This document shows positions 1 through 6,098 of a stretch of DNA of 12,339 bases, in pieces (position 1 is the stretch's first letter; each line of letters opens with the position of its first letter). The notes under the pieces were generated by a model. The model made no database searches. It saw only the letters and a list, made by a program, of their open reading frames with translations, and had not been told where the DNA came from. Origin of the DNA: an uncultured Oscillibacter sp. (GTDB lineage: Bacteria > Bacillota_A > Clostridia > Oscillospirales > Oscillospiraceae); NCBI GenBank assembly GCA_951800675.1, contig CATOKC010000102.1, positions 1 to 12,339 on the forward strand, read 5' to 3'. A program made the translations under genes and the position numbers.

Positions 1-120
1 TTACGGTCCGCTCGAACTTCCGACGCCCCCTCCAGGATTCGTGTCGGGGCTAGCCGATCCCACATCAAGCCTGGAATTGGCCCCTTCCATCCGTCGTCCG
101 CAAATGCAATCTAACAGGAA

Positions 121-146
121 AAAAAAGCCCTGACAAGGCTTTTTCC
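121..146 (+). terminator. intrinsic terminator, probably bidirectional
   Basis: An 8-bp stem AAAAAGCC (122-129) pairs with GGCTTTTT (137-144) around a 7-nt loop. The stem supplies a T-run on one strand and an A-run on the other, so it could work both ways. On the plus strand it lies 8 nt after a possible stop codon at 112-114, so it may end a gene that begins before the window. Confidence 0.6.
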
Positions 147-232
147 GGCCTTTTAACCGAACTGAAAACCGCCATACGATAGCCCACCCAGATTTGCCGG
201 AAGATCATAACGCAACCCACATTTTCCCAAAT

Positions 233-286
233 ACAAAAGCCGGCGGCAGGTTTTTCCTGACGGTATGATCCGCCCCTGCCTCCGGC
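233..286 (-). terminator. terminator of the integrase-like gene
   Basis: Two 12-nt arms, 239-250 and 275-286, form an inverted repeat with one mismatch (GCCGGCGGCAGG against CCTGCCTCCGGC) around a 24-nt loop. Read on the minus strand the stem is followed by a T-rich tract (CTTTTGTATTT). It starts 12 nt after the stop codon at 298-300. The loop is long for an intrinsic terminator, so its efficiency is uncertain. Confidence 0.55.
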
Positions 287-297
287 TCCTGGAGAGC

Positions 298-1584
298 TTA
301 CTCAACTTTTCGCTTTTCCCGCTCCGGGAGGAAATATCGCTGTCCCAACTGAATCAGTGTCCCCTCCTCCACCATGCGGCGAAGAACCAGGGTGCACTGC
401 TTTGGCTGAATGTGGAGAAGCTCCACAATATCCTGACGGTAAGCAAAGCCCGCCTCCGCCAAATATTCCAAAATGACTTCCCGGTGCCGCTCCGGCGGAA
501 CCACGGTACCAGGGAGATAATACTTGCCTCCCACACGGACCAACCGCCCATGCTCCGTCAGGCGGCGCAGACGGGCATATGTGGCGGTCTTAGACAACCC
601 CAGCACCTCCGACACGTCCCCCCGAGAGACAAAGCCCTGCTCCAGGGCCCGCTGGAGAATACGCTCATCCTCCATGTCTCGGCAGTCGTCCCGTTTCAGA
701 TCCCGGAGCGTTACCCGCTCCAATCCTCCCCGTATCAGCGCAGCTCTGGTCAGCCGGGACAACCGTGGGAGATCCAGGGGCTTTCGAGACTGCTCTGTTA
801 AAAGGACATGAGGATCCTCCTCCGGAAGCCTCCGGAGGTATTCGTCCTCTAAAATCCGCCGAAGGGCGCTGGTTATGACCACGCATCGGTCCGGCAGGCG
901 GAGGACCCCTTCCTGGAAATCCACCTGCTCCCAGGTAAGGGCAATCATCTCCCGCGCTTGGAGTCCCAGCTGCCAGCCCAGCCACATAGCCAGTCCCGCC
1001 GCCGTACTCCGCTCCGTCTGAAGAAGCTTCCACAGCTTAAACTCATCCACCTGAACCGGTGGGGGCTTGGGTGCCTTTCTGGCCGGAGCGCTGGCAGAGA
1101 AGCGGAGCTGAAGGGTCGCCACCTCCACACCACTAATTCGAGCGACCTCCGGCCAGTCCATCCGGTCCAGGCAGCGGATGATCCAGTCATAGCGCAGGTC
1201 CAGCAGCCGCACGCCCTTCATTCCGCCCCTGTCCAGGGCCAGCCGGGCAATTCGGGAGATGGACTCCAACCGCATAGGCTTTCGCTCCCGGGCGGAGAGA
1301 AGAACGTGAGGATCTCCAGGCTCCTCCCGGGCCTCCCTGGCTTCCCGGAGCTTCCAAAGAAGAGAGCGCACCTCCCGATCCAGCGGGACCATCCGGTCCG
1401 GCAGCTCCAGCCGGTCATCCAAAAAGGAGACCTGTCCCCAGGTCAAAGCGGCAATCTCCTCCCGGGTCAACCCCTCCAGCCATGCCAAGCGGAGCACCAG
1501 GGCCTCCGGCCCCGTCCGCTCCCGATCCAGGAGGCGGCGCAGGGAAGCCTCATCTAAACGCCGGTTTTTCTCCTCCACGCGCAC
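298..1584 (-). CDS. duplicated degenerate tyrosine-recombinase-like / winged-helix protein
   Basis: 428 residues with two internal duplications. Residues about 12-163 and 182-300 are repeats that each resemble the catalytic half of a tyrosine recombinase: EGLTREEIAALTWGQV (37-52) and LGLQAREMIALTWEQV (206-221) match the usual TGLRxxELxxLxWxDI box, then DPHVLL and an LRDL-type box follow. Key residues are missing: the box I Arg is Thr40 or Gln209, the HxxR box reads LDLRY (128-132) and RDLKR (294-298), and no nucleophilic Tyr is seen, so recombination activity is unlikely. Residues about 307-358 and 366-420 look like two winged helices, both ending in a YYLP/YFLP strand. I infer a DNA-binding regulator, target unknown. 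The GTG at 1584 sits only 3 nt after GGGGG; the GTG at 1578 is better spaced and may be the true start. It may be co-transcribed with the gene at 1672-2010. Confidence 0.75.
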   Translation of the reverse strand: MRVEEKNRRLDEASLRRLLDRERTGPEALVLRLAWLEGLTREEIAALTWGQVSFLDDRLELPDRMVPLDREVRSLLWKLREAREAREEPGDPHVLLSARERKPMRLESISRIARLALDRGGMKGVRLLDLRYDWIIRCLDRMDWPEVARISGVEVATLQLRFSASAPARKAPKPPPVQVDEFKLWKLLQTERSTAAGLAMWLGWQLGLQAREMIALTWEQVDFQEGVLRLPDRCVVITSALRRILEDEYLRRLPEEDPHVLLTEQSRKPLDLPRLSRLTRAALIRGGLERVTLRDLKRDDCRDMEDERILQRALEQGFVSRGDVSEVLGLSKTATYARLRRLTEHGRLVRVGGKYYLPGTVVPPERHREVILEYLAEAGFAYRQDIVELLHIQPKQCTLVLRRMVEEGTLIQLGQRYFLPEREKRKVE

Positions 1585-1607
1585 ATTCCCCCTTTCGCCT
1601 TACGTTA

Positions 1608-1639
1608 TGTTTGTATAGTAAGTCCGGCGAACTTTTGGA
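1608..1639 (-). promoter_or_regulatory. possible weak promoter of the integrase-like gene
   Basis: On the minus strand, TTCCAA and TATACA are 17 nt apart, about 30-55 nt upstream of the GTG start. The -10 matches consensus at 4 of 6 positions and the -35 at only 3 of 6. Read-through from the upstream gene is an equally good way to express it. Confidence 0.3.
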
Positions 1640-1671
1640 AATAATCCCCAGCTCCTTTTACCCGCATCAAA

Positions 1672-2010
1672 TCAGCCCCCGCCGGGGGAGGCATTTTCCG
1701 CTTTCCGGGCTGCGGTGGCAAGCTCCACGCCAGTGAGGTCCCAGCAGCCATGCCGCGTCACCAGGCCACCGGAGAGGCGGCCCTGTCGCACGGTGAAAAT
1801 GGCGTCGTAGGGCTCCTTATCCACCCGGGAGCGGAGAGCACCGGAAATTAGGTACTTGCCGTTTTGCAGCACACTGCCGGAGAAGTGGTTTCGGCAGCTG
1901 AGCAGGCACAGCTCTCCCGAGACGGTTCCCGCCTCCTCCTGGAGCAGCAATTCCCCCGCCCTGGGTCCCATCTGACTTTGGAGAACAACGGTGTAGCAGA
2001 CTTTTTTCAC
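1672..2010 (-). CDS. small hypothetical protein (112 aa)
   Basis: I do not recognise this family. The sequence alternates short polar and hydrophobic strands with glycines (for example GTVSGELCLL, HFSGSVLQNGKYLISGALR, GRLSGGLVTRHGCWDL), which suggests a small all-beta domain. There is no signal peptide or membrane segment, and the C-terminal tail ends in three glycines. The start is GTG at 2008-2010, starting MKKVCYTVVLQSQ, because AGGAAG lies about 8 nt upstream; the open frame runs 20 codons further without a ribosome binding site. A near-consensus promoter and palindromes precede it. It lies 85 bp before the integrase-like gene on the same strand, with no clear terminator between, so the two may form an operon. 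Confidence 0.65.
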   Translation of the reverse strand: MKKVCYTVVLQSQMGPRAGELLLQEEAGTVSGELCLLSCRNHFSGSVLQNGKYLISGALRSRVDKEPYDAIFTVRQGRLSGGLVTRHGCWDLTGVELATAARKAENASPGGG

Positions 2011-2024
2011 AGCATCACTTCCTG

Positions 2025-2072
2025 TTATAATTTGATTATAAATTGACAAACCTTTCCGCCAAAGGGACAATT
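2025..2072 (-). promoter_or_regulatory. leader with nested inverted repeats
   Basis: The stretch between the promoter and the GTG of the 112-residue protein holds a 7-3-7 palindrome (TTATAAT 2025-2031 with ATTATAA 2035-2041) abutting the ribosome binding site. A second repeat, CCTTT (2051-2055) with AAAGG (2061-2065), is enclosed by AATTG (2041-2045) and CAATT (2068-2072). These could be repressor sites or RNA hairpins that limit translation. No known riboswitch was recognised. Confidence 0.4.
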
Positions 2073-2088
2073 CCGCAAAAAACGTCGA

Positions 2089-2117
2089 ATTTTAGACACA
2101 TTTGGAATAATTGTCAA
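2089..2117 (-). promoter_or_regulatory. near-consensus sigma-A promoter
   Basis: On the minus strand a perfect TTGACA (2112-2117) and TAAAAT (2089-2094, 5 of 6) are exactly 17 nt apart. It lies just after the TetR-gene terminator and gives a leader of about 70 nt before the GTG at 2010, so the small protein gene is probably transcribed independently of the TetR gene. Confidence 0.75.
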
Positions 2118-2146
2118 AAGCATGAAGCCCGCTTCCACGCCGGTAT

Positions 2147-2181
2147 AAAAAAAGAGGGCGGGAAAACCCGTCCTCTTTTTT
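2147..2181 (-). terminator. intrinsic terminator after the TetR gene
   Basis: A 15-bp stem (2148-2162 with 2167-2181, one mismatch or wobble) closes on an AAAA loop. Its outer part is A/T-rich, giving a T-run on either strand. It starts 14 nt after the TetR stop codon and insulates that gene from the promoter at 2089-2117. Confidence 0.85.
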
Positions 2182-2194
2182 GTACACCGCCCCT

Positions 2195-2785
2195 TTAAAG
2201 CGCCTGATTCCACCCCCCGCACTCCCGCAGCGTCTGCCATACGGCACCTGCCGCGCTCCGCTCCGCCGCCAGCTCCAGGGCGTCCGCCAACTCCTCCGGG
2301 GACATGGCCGGCCCACCCCGAACCCAGCCCTCCAGCAGGGACAGAAGCAGGGCGCGGCCATACCGAAGGTCCCTCTCCTCCGCCAGCCGGTCTGCCGGCG
2401 TGCCGCAGCGGCCGCGATAATAAGACTGAACCGCTTCCAGCGCCTCCTCCAGGGGAATCATCTTTCCCAAGCCCGCCTGACCGCTGTGGTCCAGCATCGC
2501 CTGATAAAACGCCCGCTCCTCTTCTATTCGACCCAGCAGGTTCAGCAGGGCCTGCCGCCAGGTCAGGCAGTCCGCCAGACGGTCCAGCAAAAGGGTTCGC
2601 TCCTGTTGGGCAGACCAGGCAAAGAGGTCGTAAACGTCCTTGAAGTGGTAATAAAAAGATTGCCGCCGGAGCCCGCACCGTTCCGTCAGCTCCCGAACCC
2701 GCAGCTGGTCCAGCGGCCTATGCCGCAGCAGCGCCCGCAGGGCCGCGGCCAGTCCCTGTCTGGTTCGATTCTCATGATCCGGCAT
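2195..2785 (-). CDS. TetR/AcrR family transcriptional regulator
   Basis: 196 residues, usual for the family. The N-terminal helix-turn-helix covers about residues 6-55, with the typical pattern VRELTERCGLRRQSFYYHF (30-48) leading into KDVYDLFAW. The C-terminal ligand-binding half is all-helical and resembles the DhaS-like TetR C-terminal group in length and in the QAMLDHSG region, though I am less sure of that. ATG at 2785 is well supported by AGGAGG about 6 nt upstream. It has its own promoter and terminator and is monocistronic. Its target is unknown: the nearest divergent gene is the 51-residue protein at 3027, and a palindrome in its own leader hints at autoregulation. Confidence 0.9.
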   Translation of the reverse strand: MPDHENRTRQGLAAALRALLRHRPLDQLRVRELTERCGLRRQSFYYHFKDVYDLFAWSAQQERTLLLDRLADCLTWRQALLNLLGRIEEERAFYQAMLDHSGQAGLGKMIPLEEALEAVQSYYRGRCGTPADRLAEERDLRYGRALLLSLLEGWVRGGPAMSPEELADALELAAERSAAGAVWQTLRECGGWNQAL

Positions 2786-2843
2786 AAACTCCTCCTGTCC
2801 GCCGGGACCGCCCCGGCTCCTGTAAATCGTTTCCGGTCTCTCC

Positions 2844-2858
2844 GACGGAAAGTCCGTC
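2844..2858. promoter_or_regulatory. candidate TetR operator
   Basis: A perfect 6-3-6 palindrome, GACGGA-AAG-TCCGTC, lies 14 bp downstream of the -10 box of the TetR promoter, close to the expected transcription start. The place and size suit an autorepression site, but it could also be a leader-RNA hairpin. Confidence 0.35.
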
Positions 2859-2872
2859 TTTTCGCCGCTTTA

Positions 2873-2901
2873 AGCATACTCTACGCCCTCCTTCCCGTCA
2901 A
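2873..2901 (-). promoter_or_regulatory. sigma-A promoter of the TetR gene
   Basis: On the minus strand TTGACG (2896-2901, 5 of 6) and TATGCT (2873-2878, 4 of 6) are separated by 17 nt. It is about 90 bp upstream of the ATG at 2785 in otherwise GC-rich sequence. Confidence 0.65.
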
Positions 2902-3026
2902 GATTTCCGGCTTTTTCATTTTTCTGGTCTCCTCGACAAATTCAGACAAGTTATTTCCTGAATCTTGTGTATCATATCCATAGCCCCCAGCTATATTTTG
3001 TGGCTCATCAGAAAGGAAGACTTGCT

Positions 3027-3182
3027 ATGACTGCACTTTCCAAGGAATATCTGCTGCTGTTCAACGCCGTCACCGACACAGAGCGGGCCCTATCCCAGCT
3101 GCGGGAAGCCCTGCTGGATGCCCAGCGGCAGGCGGAAGAGCTTTTCCTGGAGGAGGAAAGCAGCCCGCCCCCCGAATCCTGA
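3027..3182 (+). CDS. small helical hypothetical protein (51 aa)
   Basis: The peptide starts MTALSKEYLLLFNAVTDTE and continues as a strongly helical, heptad-like stretch (residues about 5-42) with a Glu-rich, Pro-rich end. A short coiled coil is likely. It has no cysteine, signal peptide or membrane helix. I chose ATG 3027 because GAAAGGAAG lies about 8 nt upstream; an open start at 2967 has no such site. No good promoter was found in 2902-3026. The family is unrecognised and the role unknown. Its transcript probably continues to the terminator at 3273-3308. Confidence 0.6.
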   Translation: MTALSKEYLLLFNAVTDTERALSQLREALLDAQRQAEELFLEEESSPPPES

Positions 3183-3210
3183 GCAACTCCACAAGCCGTT
3201 GGAAAAGCCG

Positions 3211-3239
3211 TTGACCTTCCGCCATAAATGGGGTACAAT
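3211..3239 (+). promoter_or_regulatory. strong sigma-A promoter before the polysaccharide operon
   Basis: TTGACC (3211-3216, 5 of 6) and TACAAT (3234-3239, 5 of 6) are 17 nt apart. The predicted start near 3246 lies only about 27 nt before an intrinsic terminator. A 9-nt direct repeat AAGCCGTTG (3193-3201 and 3205-3213) overlaps the upstream edge of the -35 box. Confidence 0.75.
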
Positions 3240-3272
3240 GGTGCTATATCCCGGCAGCCGCTGCTAAAGGCA

Positions 3273-3308
3273 GGGGACCTTCCCGTGGAAGGTCCCCTCT
3301 TTATATAT
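3273..3308 (+). terminator. leader terminator / attenuator of the polysaccharide operon
   Basis: A perfect 11-bp stem, GGGGACCTTCC (3273-3283) with GGAAGGTCCCC (3287-3297), has a CGT loop and a TCTTTATATAT tail. It may end transcripts of the 51-residue gene. It also lies between the promoter at 3211-3239 and the glycosyltransferase gene at 3346, so that promoter's transcripts must pass it to reach the gene. Confidence 0.85.
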
Positions 3309-3345
3309 CTGAAAAGACGTGTTGCCGGACCCATGGAGGTTGCCT

Positions 3346-4362
3346 ATGCCCAGCATCTCTGTCATCGTCCCCGTCTATCAGGCGGAGAAATACCTGCACC
3401 GCTGTCTCGACAGCATGGCCCGCCAAACCTTTTCCGACTGGGAGCTGATTCTGGTAAACGACGGGTCCACCGACGGCTCCGCCGTCCTGTGTGACCAGTT
3501 TGCCGCCAAGGACAGCCGGGTCCGGGTTTTCCACCGGAAAAAGAACCAGGGCGTCAGCGAGGCCCGAAACCTGGGGCTCAACGAGGCCAAGGGGGCTTTC
3601 ATCGCCTTCCTGGACGCCGACGACTGTTATGAGTTCCAGGCTCTGGAAACTCTTTGGAATCTCCGGGAGCAATCCGGAGCCGACGCCGCCGCCTGCGGCC
3701 TCACCTACCTGTATCCCGATGGTGGGCAAAGCGTCCAGAGCCAGCTTCCCGCCGGAATCTACGGCCGGGAGGAGATTCGGGAGAAGCTGATTAACCCCCT
3801 GACAGGGGACCGACTGACCCAGCCGGTGTTCAACGGCTACAGTGTCTGCTACCTCTTCTCAGCAGAGCTCATCCACAAGGCCCGCCTCACCTTTGACGGG
3901 CCCTATTTAGAGGACGAGCTTTTTGTCCTGGAATACTTCTGCAACGCCCATTCCCTGGCGGTGACGGAACAGCCCCTTTACCGCTACTTTCTCCACCCAG
4001 AATCCGCGACGCACCATTATATGAAACACTTCTCCCAGGTCTTTTCCCGCTTTATGGAGCGGAAGGAGGCCCTGGTGGCCAAGTACAGTCTGGAGGCCGC
4101 CCGGCCCCAGTGGCGGGAAAGCTCCAACTGGGCGGGTCTGCTCATCGCCGTGGGCAATGAATACGCTCGGGACAACCCCAAGTCCATCCGCCAGCGGCAA
4201 AAGGCCGTGCAGGAGTTCTGCCGCCGGCCGGAAATGGAGAAGGCCATCCGGGAGCTGGTTCCCGCGGGTCTCAGCCCCAACAAGCAGATGGTGGCCAATC
4301 TGGTCCGGGGGAAACACTTCTTCACCCTGACCCAGCTCTACCGTTTGAAAAACCGTATTTGA
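3346..4362 (+). CDS. family 2 glycosyltransferase
   Basis: 338 residues. A GT-A fold transfers a sugar from a nucleotide-sugar donor, probably on the cytoplasmic face of the membrane during surface polysaccharide assembly. Visible motifs are the N-terminal strand ISVIVPVYQAEKYL (4-17), VNDGSTDGS (38-46) for nucleotide binding, GVSEARNLGL (69-78), the metal-binding FLDADD (88-93), and LEDELF (188-193) with the probable catalytic acid. The C-terminal 100 or so residues are helical and basic, with no membrane helix. ATG 3346 has GGAGG 7 nt upstream. The donor and acceptor sugars cannot be told from sequence. It is the first gene of a two-gene operon, 10 nt ahead of a polymerase/ligase gene. Confidence 0.92.
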   Translation: MPSISVIVPVYQAEKYLHRCLDSMARQTFSDWELILVNDGSTDGSAVLCDQFAAKDSRVRVFHRKKNQGVSEARNLGLNEAKGAFIAFLDADDCYEFQALETLWNLREQSGADAAACGLTYLYPDGGQSVQSQLPAGIYGREEIREKLINPLTGDRLTQPVFNGYSVCYLFSAELIHKARLTFDGPYLEDELFVLEYFCNAHSLAVTEQPLYRYFLHPESATHHYMKHFSQVFSRFMERKEALVAKYSLEAARPQWRESSNWAGLLIAVGNEYARDNPKSIRQRQKAVQEFCRRPEMEKAIRELVPAGLSPNKQMVANLVRGKHFFTLTQLYRLKNRI

Positions 4363-4372
4363 GGAAAACACC

Positions 4373-5887
4373 ATGACACTGTTGAAACAAAGCTACCTAT
4401 ACCGTCTCCCGCTCCTTCTCCTGGCCGCATACGAAGACAGCGGCCTCCACCGTCTTGCCGTCCGGGTGGGAGCTTGGTGCACCCGGCAGATTGACGAAAG
4501 CGCCCTCCTCCGCCCCCTGTGCCGGGAAGGAGCCGTGGCCCGTTCCTGGTCGGACAGCCGGGTCTGTCAGCTTCTAAGCTGGCTGGTAAACCTGCCGGGC
4601 CGTCTGCTCCGCAAATTTTACCTGCTTTTGGAGGGAACCTTTGAAAACAGCTTCTTCTCCCAATTGGCCTTCCGCCTGGGGGACGAAACCGCCGTGGCCG
4701 AGGGCTGGCTGATTCTTCTCCTGTGGATTATCCCATATGAGTACTGGAACAACGCCTATACGCTCATGGCCTTCCTGGCCCTGCTGCTCTTGCTTCACGC
4801 CGGGGCCATGGGCCGGGGGGACTGGAGGCTGGACGTGGAGTCCATCGGCTTCTTCCCCGCCCTCTTCTTTGGGGCGGTGGTCCTGGGTGTGGTCTTCTCC
4901 CTGACCCGGAACGCCTCCACCCGGTTCCTCGTCTACCACATTTCCGCCGCCCTCTGCGTGCTGGTAACCGTCAGCGCCCCGCGCTCCGCGGAGGAGCTCA
5001 AGCGCCTGGCGGCGGGGGCCTCCGGCTGCGTGGCCCTTTCCTCCCTGTACGCCATTTTCCAGCGCCTCTCCGGCCTGGAGGTTAACGAATCCTATGTAGA
5101 CATGGACCTGAACGCCGACATGCCCAGCCGGGTCCTCTCCTTTTTCGATAACCCCAACACCTTCGCCGAGGTACTGCTCCTGCTGCTGCCTCTAACCCTG
5201 GCCCTGATTCTGTGCTCCAAACATTTTATTTCCAAGCTGGCGGCCTCCGCGGCCTTTGTCCTGGGCGCCGCCGCCCTGGGCATGACCTACTGCCGCGCCG
5301 CCTGGATCGGCATCGCCTGCGCCATGGTGGTGATGATTTTCCTCTGGAAGCCCAAGCTGCTGCCCCTCTTCTTCGCCCTGTGCCTTCTGGCGGTGCCCTT
5401 CCTGCCCGCCAGCATCTGGAACCGCATCCTCACCATTTTCGACGCCTCCGACTCCTCCACCAACAGCCGCTTTCCCCTGTTCAAGGCGGGGCTGGAGGTC
5501 ATCACCCGCCGTCCTCTCTCCGGCGCGGGCCTGGGCACCGCCGCCGTCCAGCGCTATGTGAAGCTGCTGAACTTCTACCACGCCCGGACCCCCTTCGTCC
5601 ACTCCCACAACATCTATATTCAGGTCTGGGCGGAGATGGGGGTTTTAGGTTTCGTGGGCTTTGTGGGCTCCGCCCTCTGGGGCGTGAAGCGGGCGGCCCA
5701 CGCCGTCCGGCACTGCGCTGACGGCGCCGTCCGCACCATCACCTGCGCCGCCTGCGCGGCCCTTTGCGGCAGTCTGGTCTGCGGTCTGGCGGACTACCTG
5801 TGGAACTATCCCCGGGTCATGTGCATTTTCTGGTTTGTATTCGCCGTGGCTCTTGGCGGCGCGAAGCTCTGCATGGAGAACGCATAA
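4373..5887 (+). CDS. O-antigen ligase/polymerase-like (Wzy/WaaL) membrane protein
   Basis: 504 residues of a multi-pass membrane protein, about ten or more helices from residue 111 on. The Wzy_C signature is clear: FFDNPNTFAEVLLLLLP (257-273), TYCRAAWIG (305-313), then a loop ending PLSGAGLG (381-388) and HSHNIYIQVWAEMGVLG (410-426), with the His and Glu expected of the family. Members polymerise or ligate lipid-linked glycans outside the membrane; a Gram-positive host makes extracellular polysaccharide or teichoic-acid-like glycan more likely than O-antigen. The first 110 residues carry few convincing membrane helices and extend the usual fold. ATG 4373 follows GAGGAAA at a suitable distance and lies 10 nt after the glycosyltransferase stop. 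Whether it is a polymerase or a ligase cannot be told. Confidence 0.88.
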   Translation: MTLLKQSYLYRLPLLLLAAYEDSGLHRLAVRVGAWCTRQIDESALLRPLCREGAVARSWSDSRVCQLLSWLVNLPGRLLRKFYLLLEGTFENSFFSQLAFRLGDETAVAEGWLILLLWIIPYEYWNNAYTLMAFLALLLLLHAGAMGRGDWRLDVESIGFFPALFFGAVVLGVVFSLTRNASTRFLVYHISAALCVLVTVSAPRSAEELKRLAAGASGCVALSSLYAIFQRLSGLEVNESYVDMDLNADMPSRVLSFFDNPNTFAEVLLLLLPLTLALILCSKHFISKLAASAAFVLGAAALGMTYCRAAWIGIACAMVVMIFLWKPKLLPLFFALCLLAVPFLPASIWNRILTIFDASDSSTNSRFPLFKAGLEVITRRPLSGAGLGTAAVQRYVKLLNFYHARTPFVHSHNIYIQVWAEMGVLGFVGFVGSALWGVKRAAHAVRHCADGAVRTITCAACAALCGSLVCGLADYLWNYPRVMCIFWFVFAVALGGAKLCMENA

Positions 5888-5921
5888 ATAAGCGGGAATA
5901 CCTGATTCGAAGATTTATGTT

Positions 5922-5951
5922 GTAGGGGCGGACCTGTGTGTCCGCCCCTAC
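5922..5951. repeat. REP/MITE-like palindrome with GTAGGGGCGG ends
   Basis: A perfect 12-bp inverted repeat, GTAGGGGCGGAC (5922-5933) and GTCCGCCCCTAC (5940-5951), surrounds a 6-nt loop. From memory, elements starting TGTAGGGGCG are common dispersed intergenic repeats in gut Clostridia. It has no T-run and sits just before the real terminator. Only one copy is in this window, so dispersal is not shown here. Confidence 0.6.
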
Positions 5952-5963
5952 GGCCGCACGCAC

Positions 5964-6011
5964 AAAAAGCGGGTCCCCGGAGAGACGCGCCTCTCCGGGG
6001 ACCCGCTTTTG
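5964..6011 (+). terminator. strong intrinsic terminator of the polysaccharide operon
   Basis: A perfect 20-bp stem (5965-5984 with 5991-6010) with a 6-nt loop ends in TTTT on the plus strand and TTTTT on the minus strand. It lies about 80 nt after the polymerase stop and about 90 nt beyond the minus-strand AIM24-gene stop, so it can serve both converging units. Confidence 0.9.
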
Positions 6012-6098
6012 CGTGACAGAGCTATTCCTCAATTTTTTGGCCGCACCCATTACAGCGCACCCAAGACAGGATAATGTAAGAGCCAATTTCCCTATCCC

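Larger units (their letters stand above)
1..297. other. intergenic stretch, no gene supported
   Basis: I see no convincing gene here. Plus-strand frame 1 is open from the window edge to a TAA at 112-114, just ahead of a terminator hairpin, so it could be the last 37 codons of an upstream gene. Frame 2 is also open, to a TGA inside the hairpin, and minus-strand frames are open too, so coding sense cannot be decided. No tRNA T-arm or other RNA signature was recognised. The stretch does hold two hairpins, listed separately. Confidence 0.5.

Noticed and set aside
1..114. Open plus-strand frame from the window edge to a TAA before a hairpin, and an overlapping minus-strand frame ending at position 1
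   Set aside because: Both strands are open, neither product resembles a family I know, and no ribosome binding site supports the short minus-strand start. Kept only as a possibility in the intergenic entry.
1675..1690. CCCCC/GGGGG hairpin at the stop of the 112-residue gene as a terminator
   Set aside because: It has a 5-bp stem and no T-run, so read-through into the integrase-like gene is more likely.
6022..6060. Minus-strand peptide end with a CNGC motif, resembling half of a zinc ribbon
   Set aside because: It has only one CxxC, no ATG or ribosome binding site, and overlaps the end of the AIM24 gene in another frame. Most likely chance, though a frameshifted tail cannot be fully excluded.
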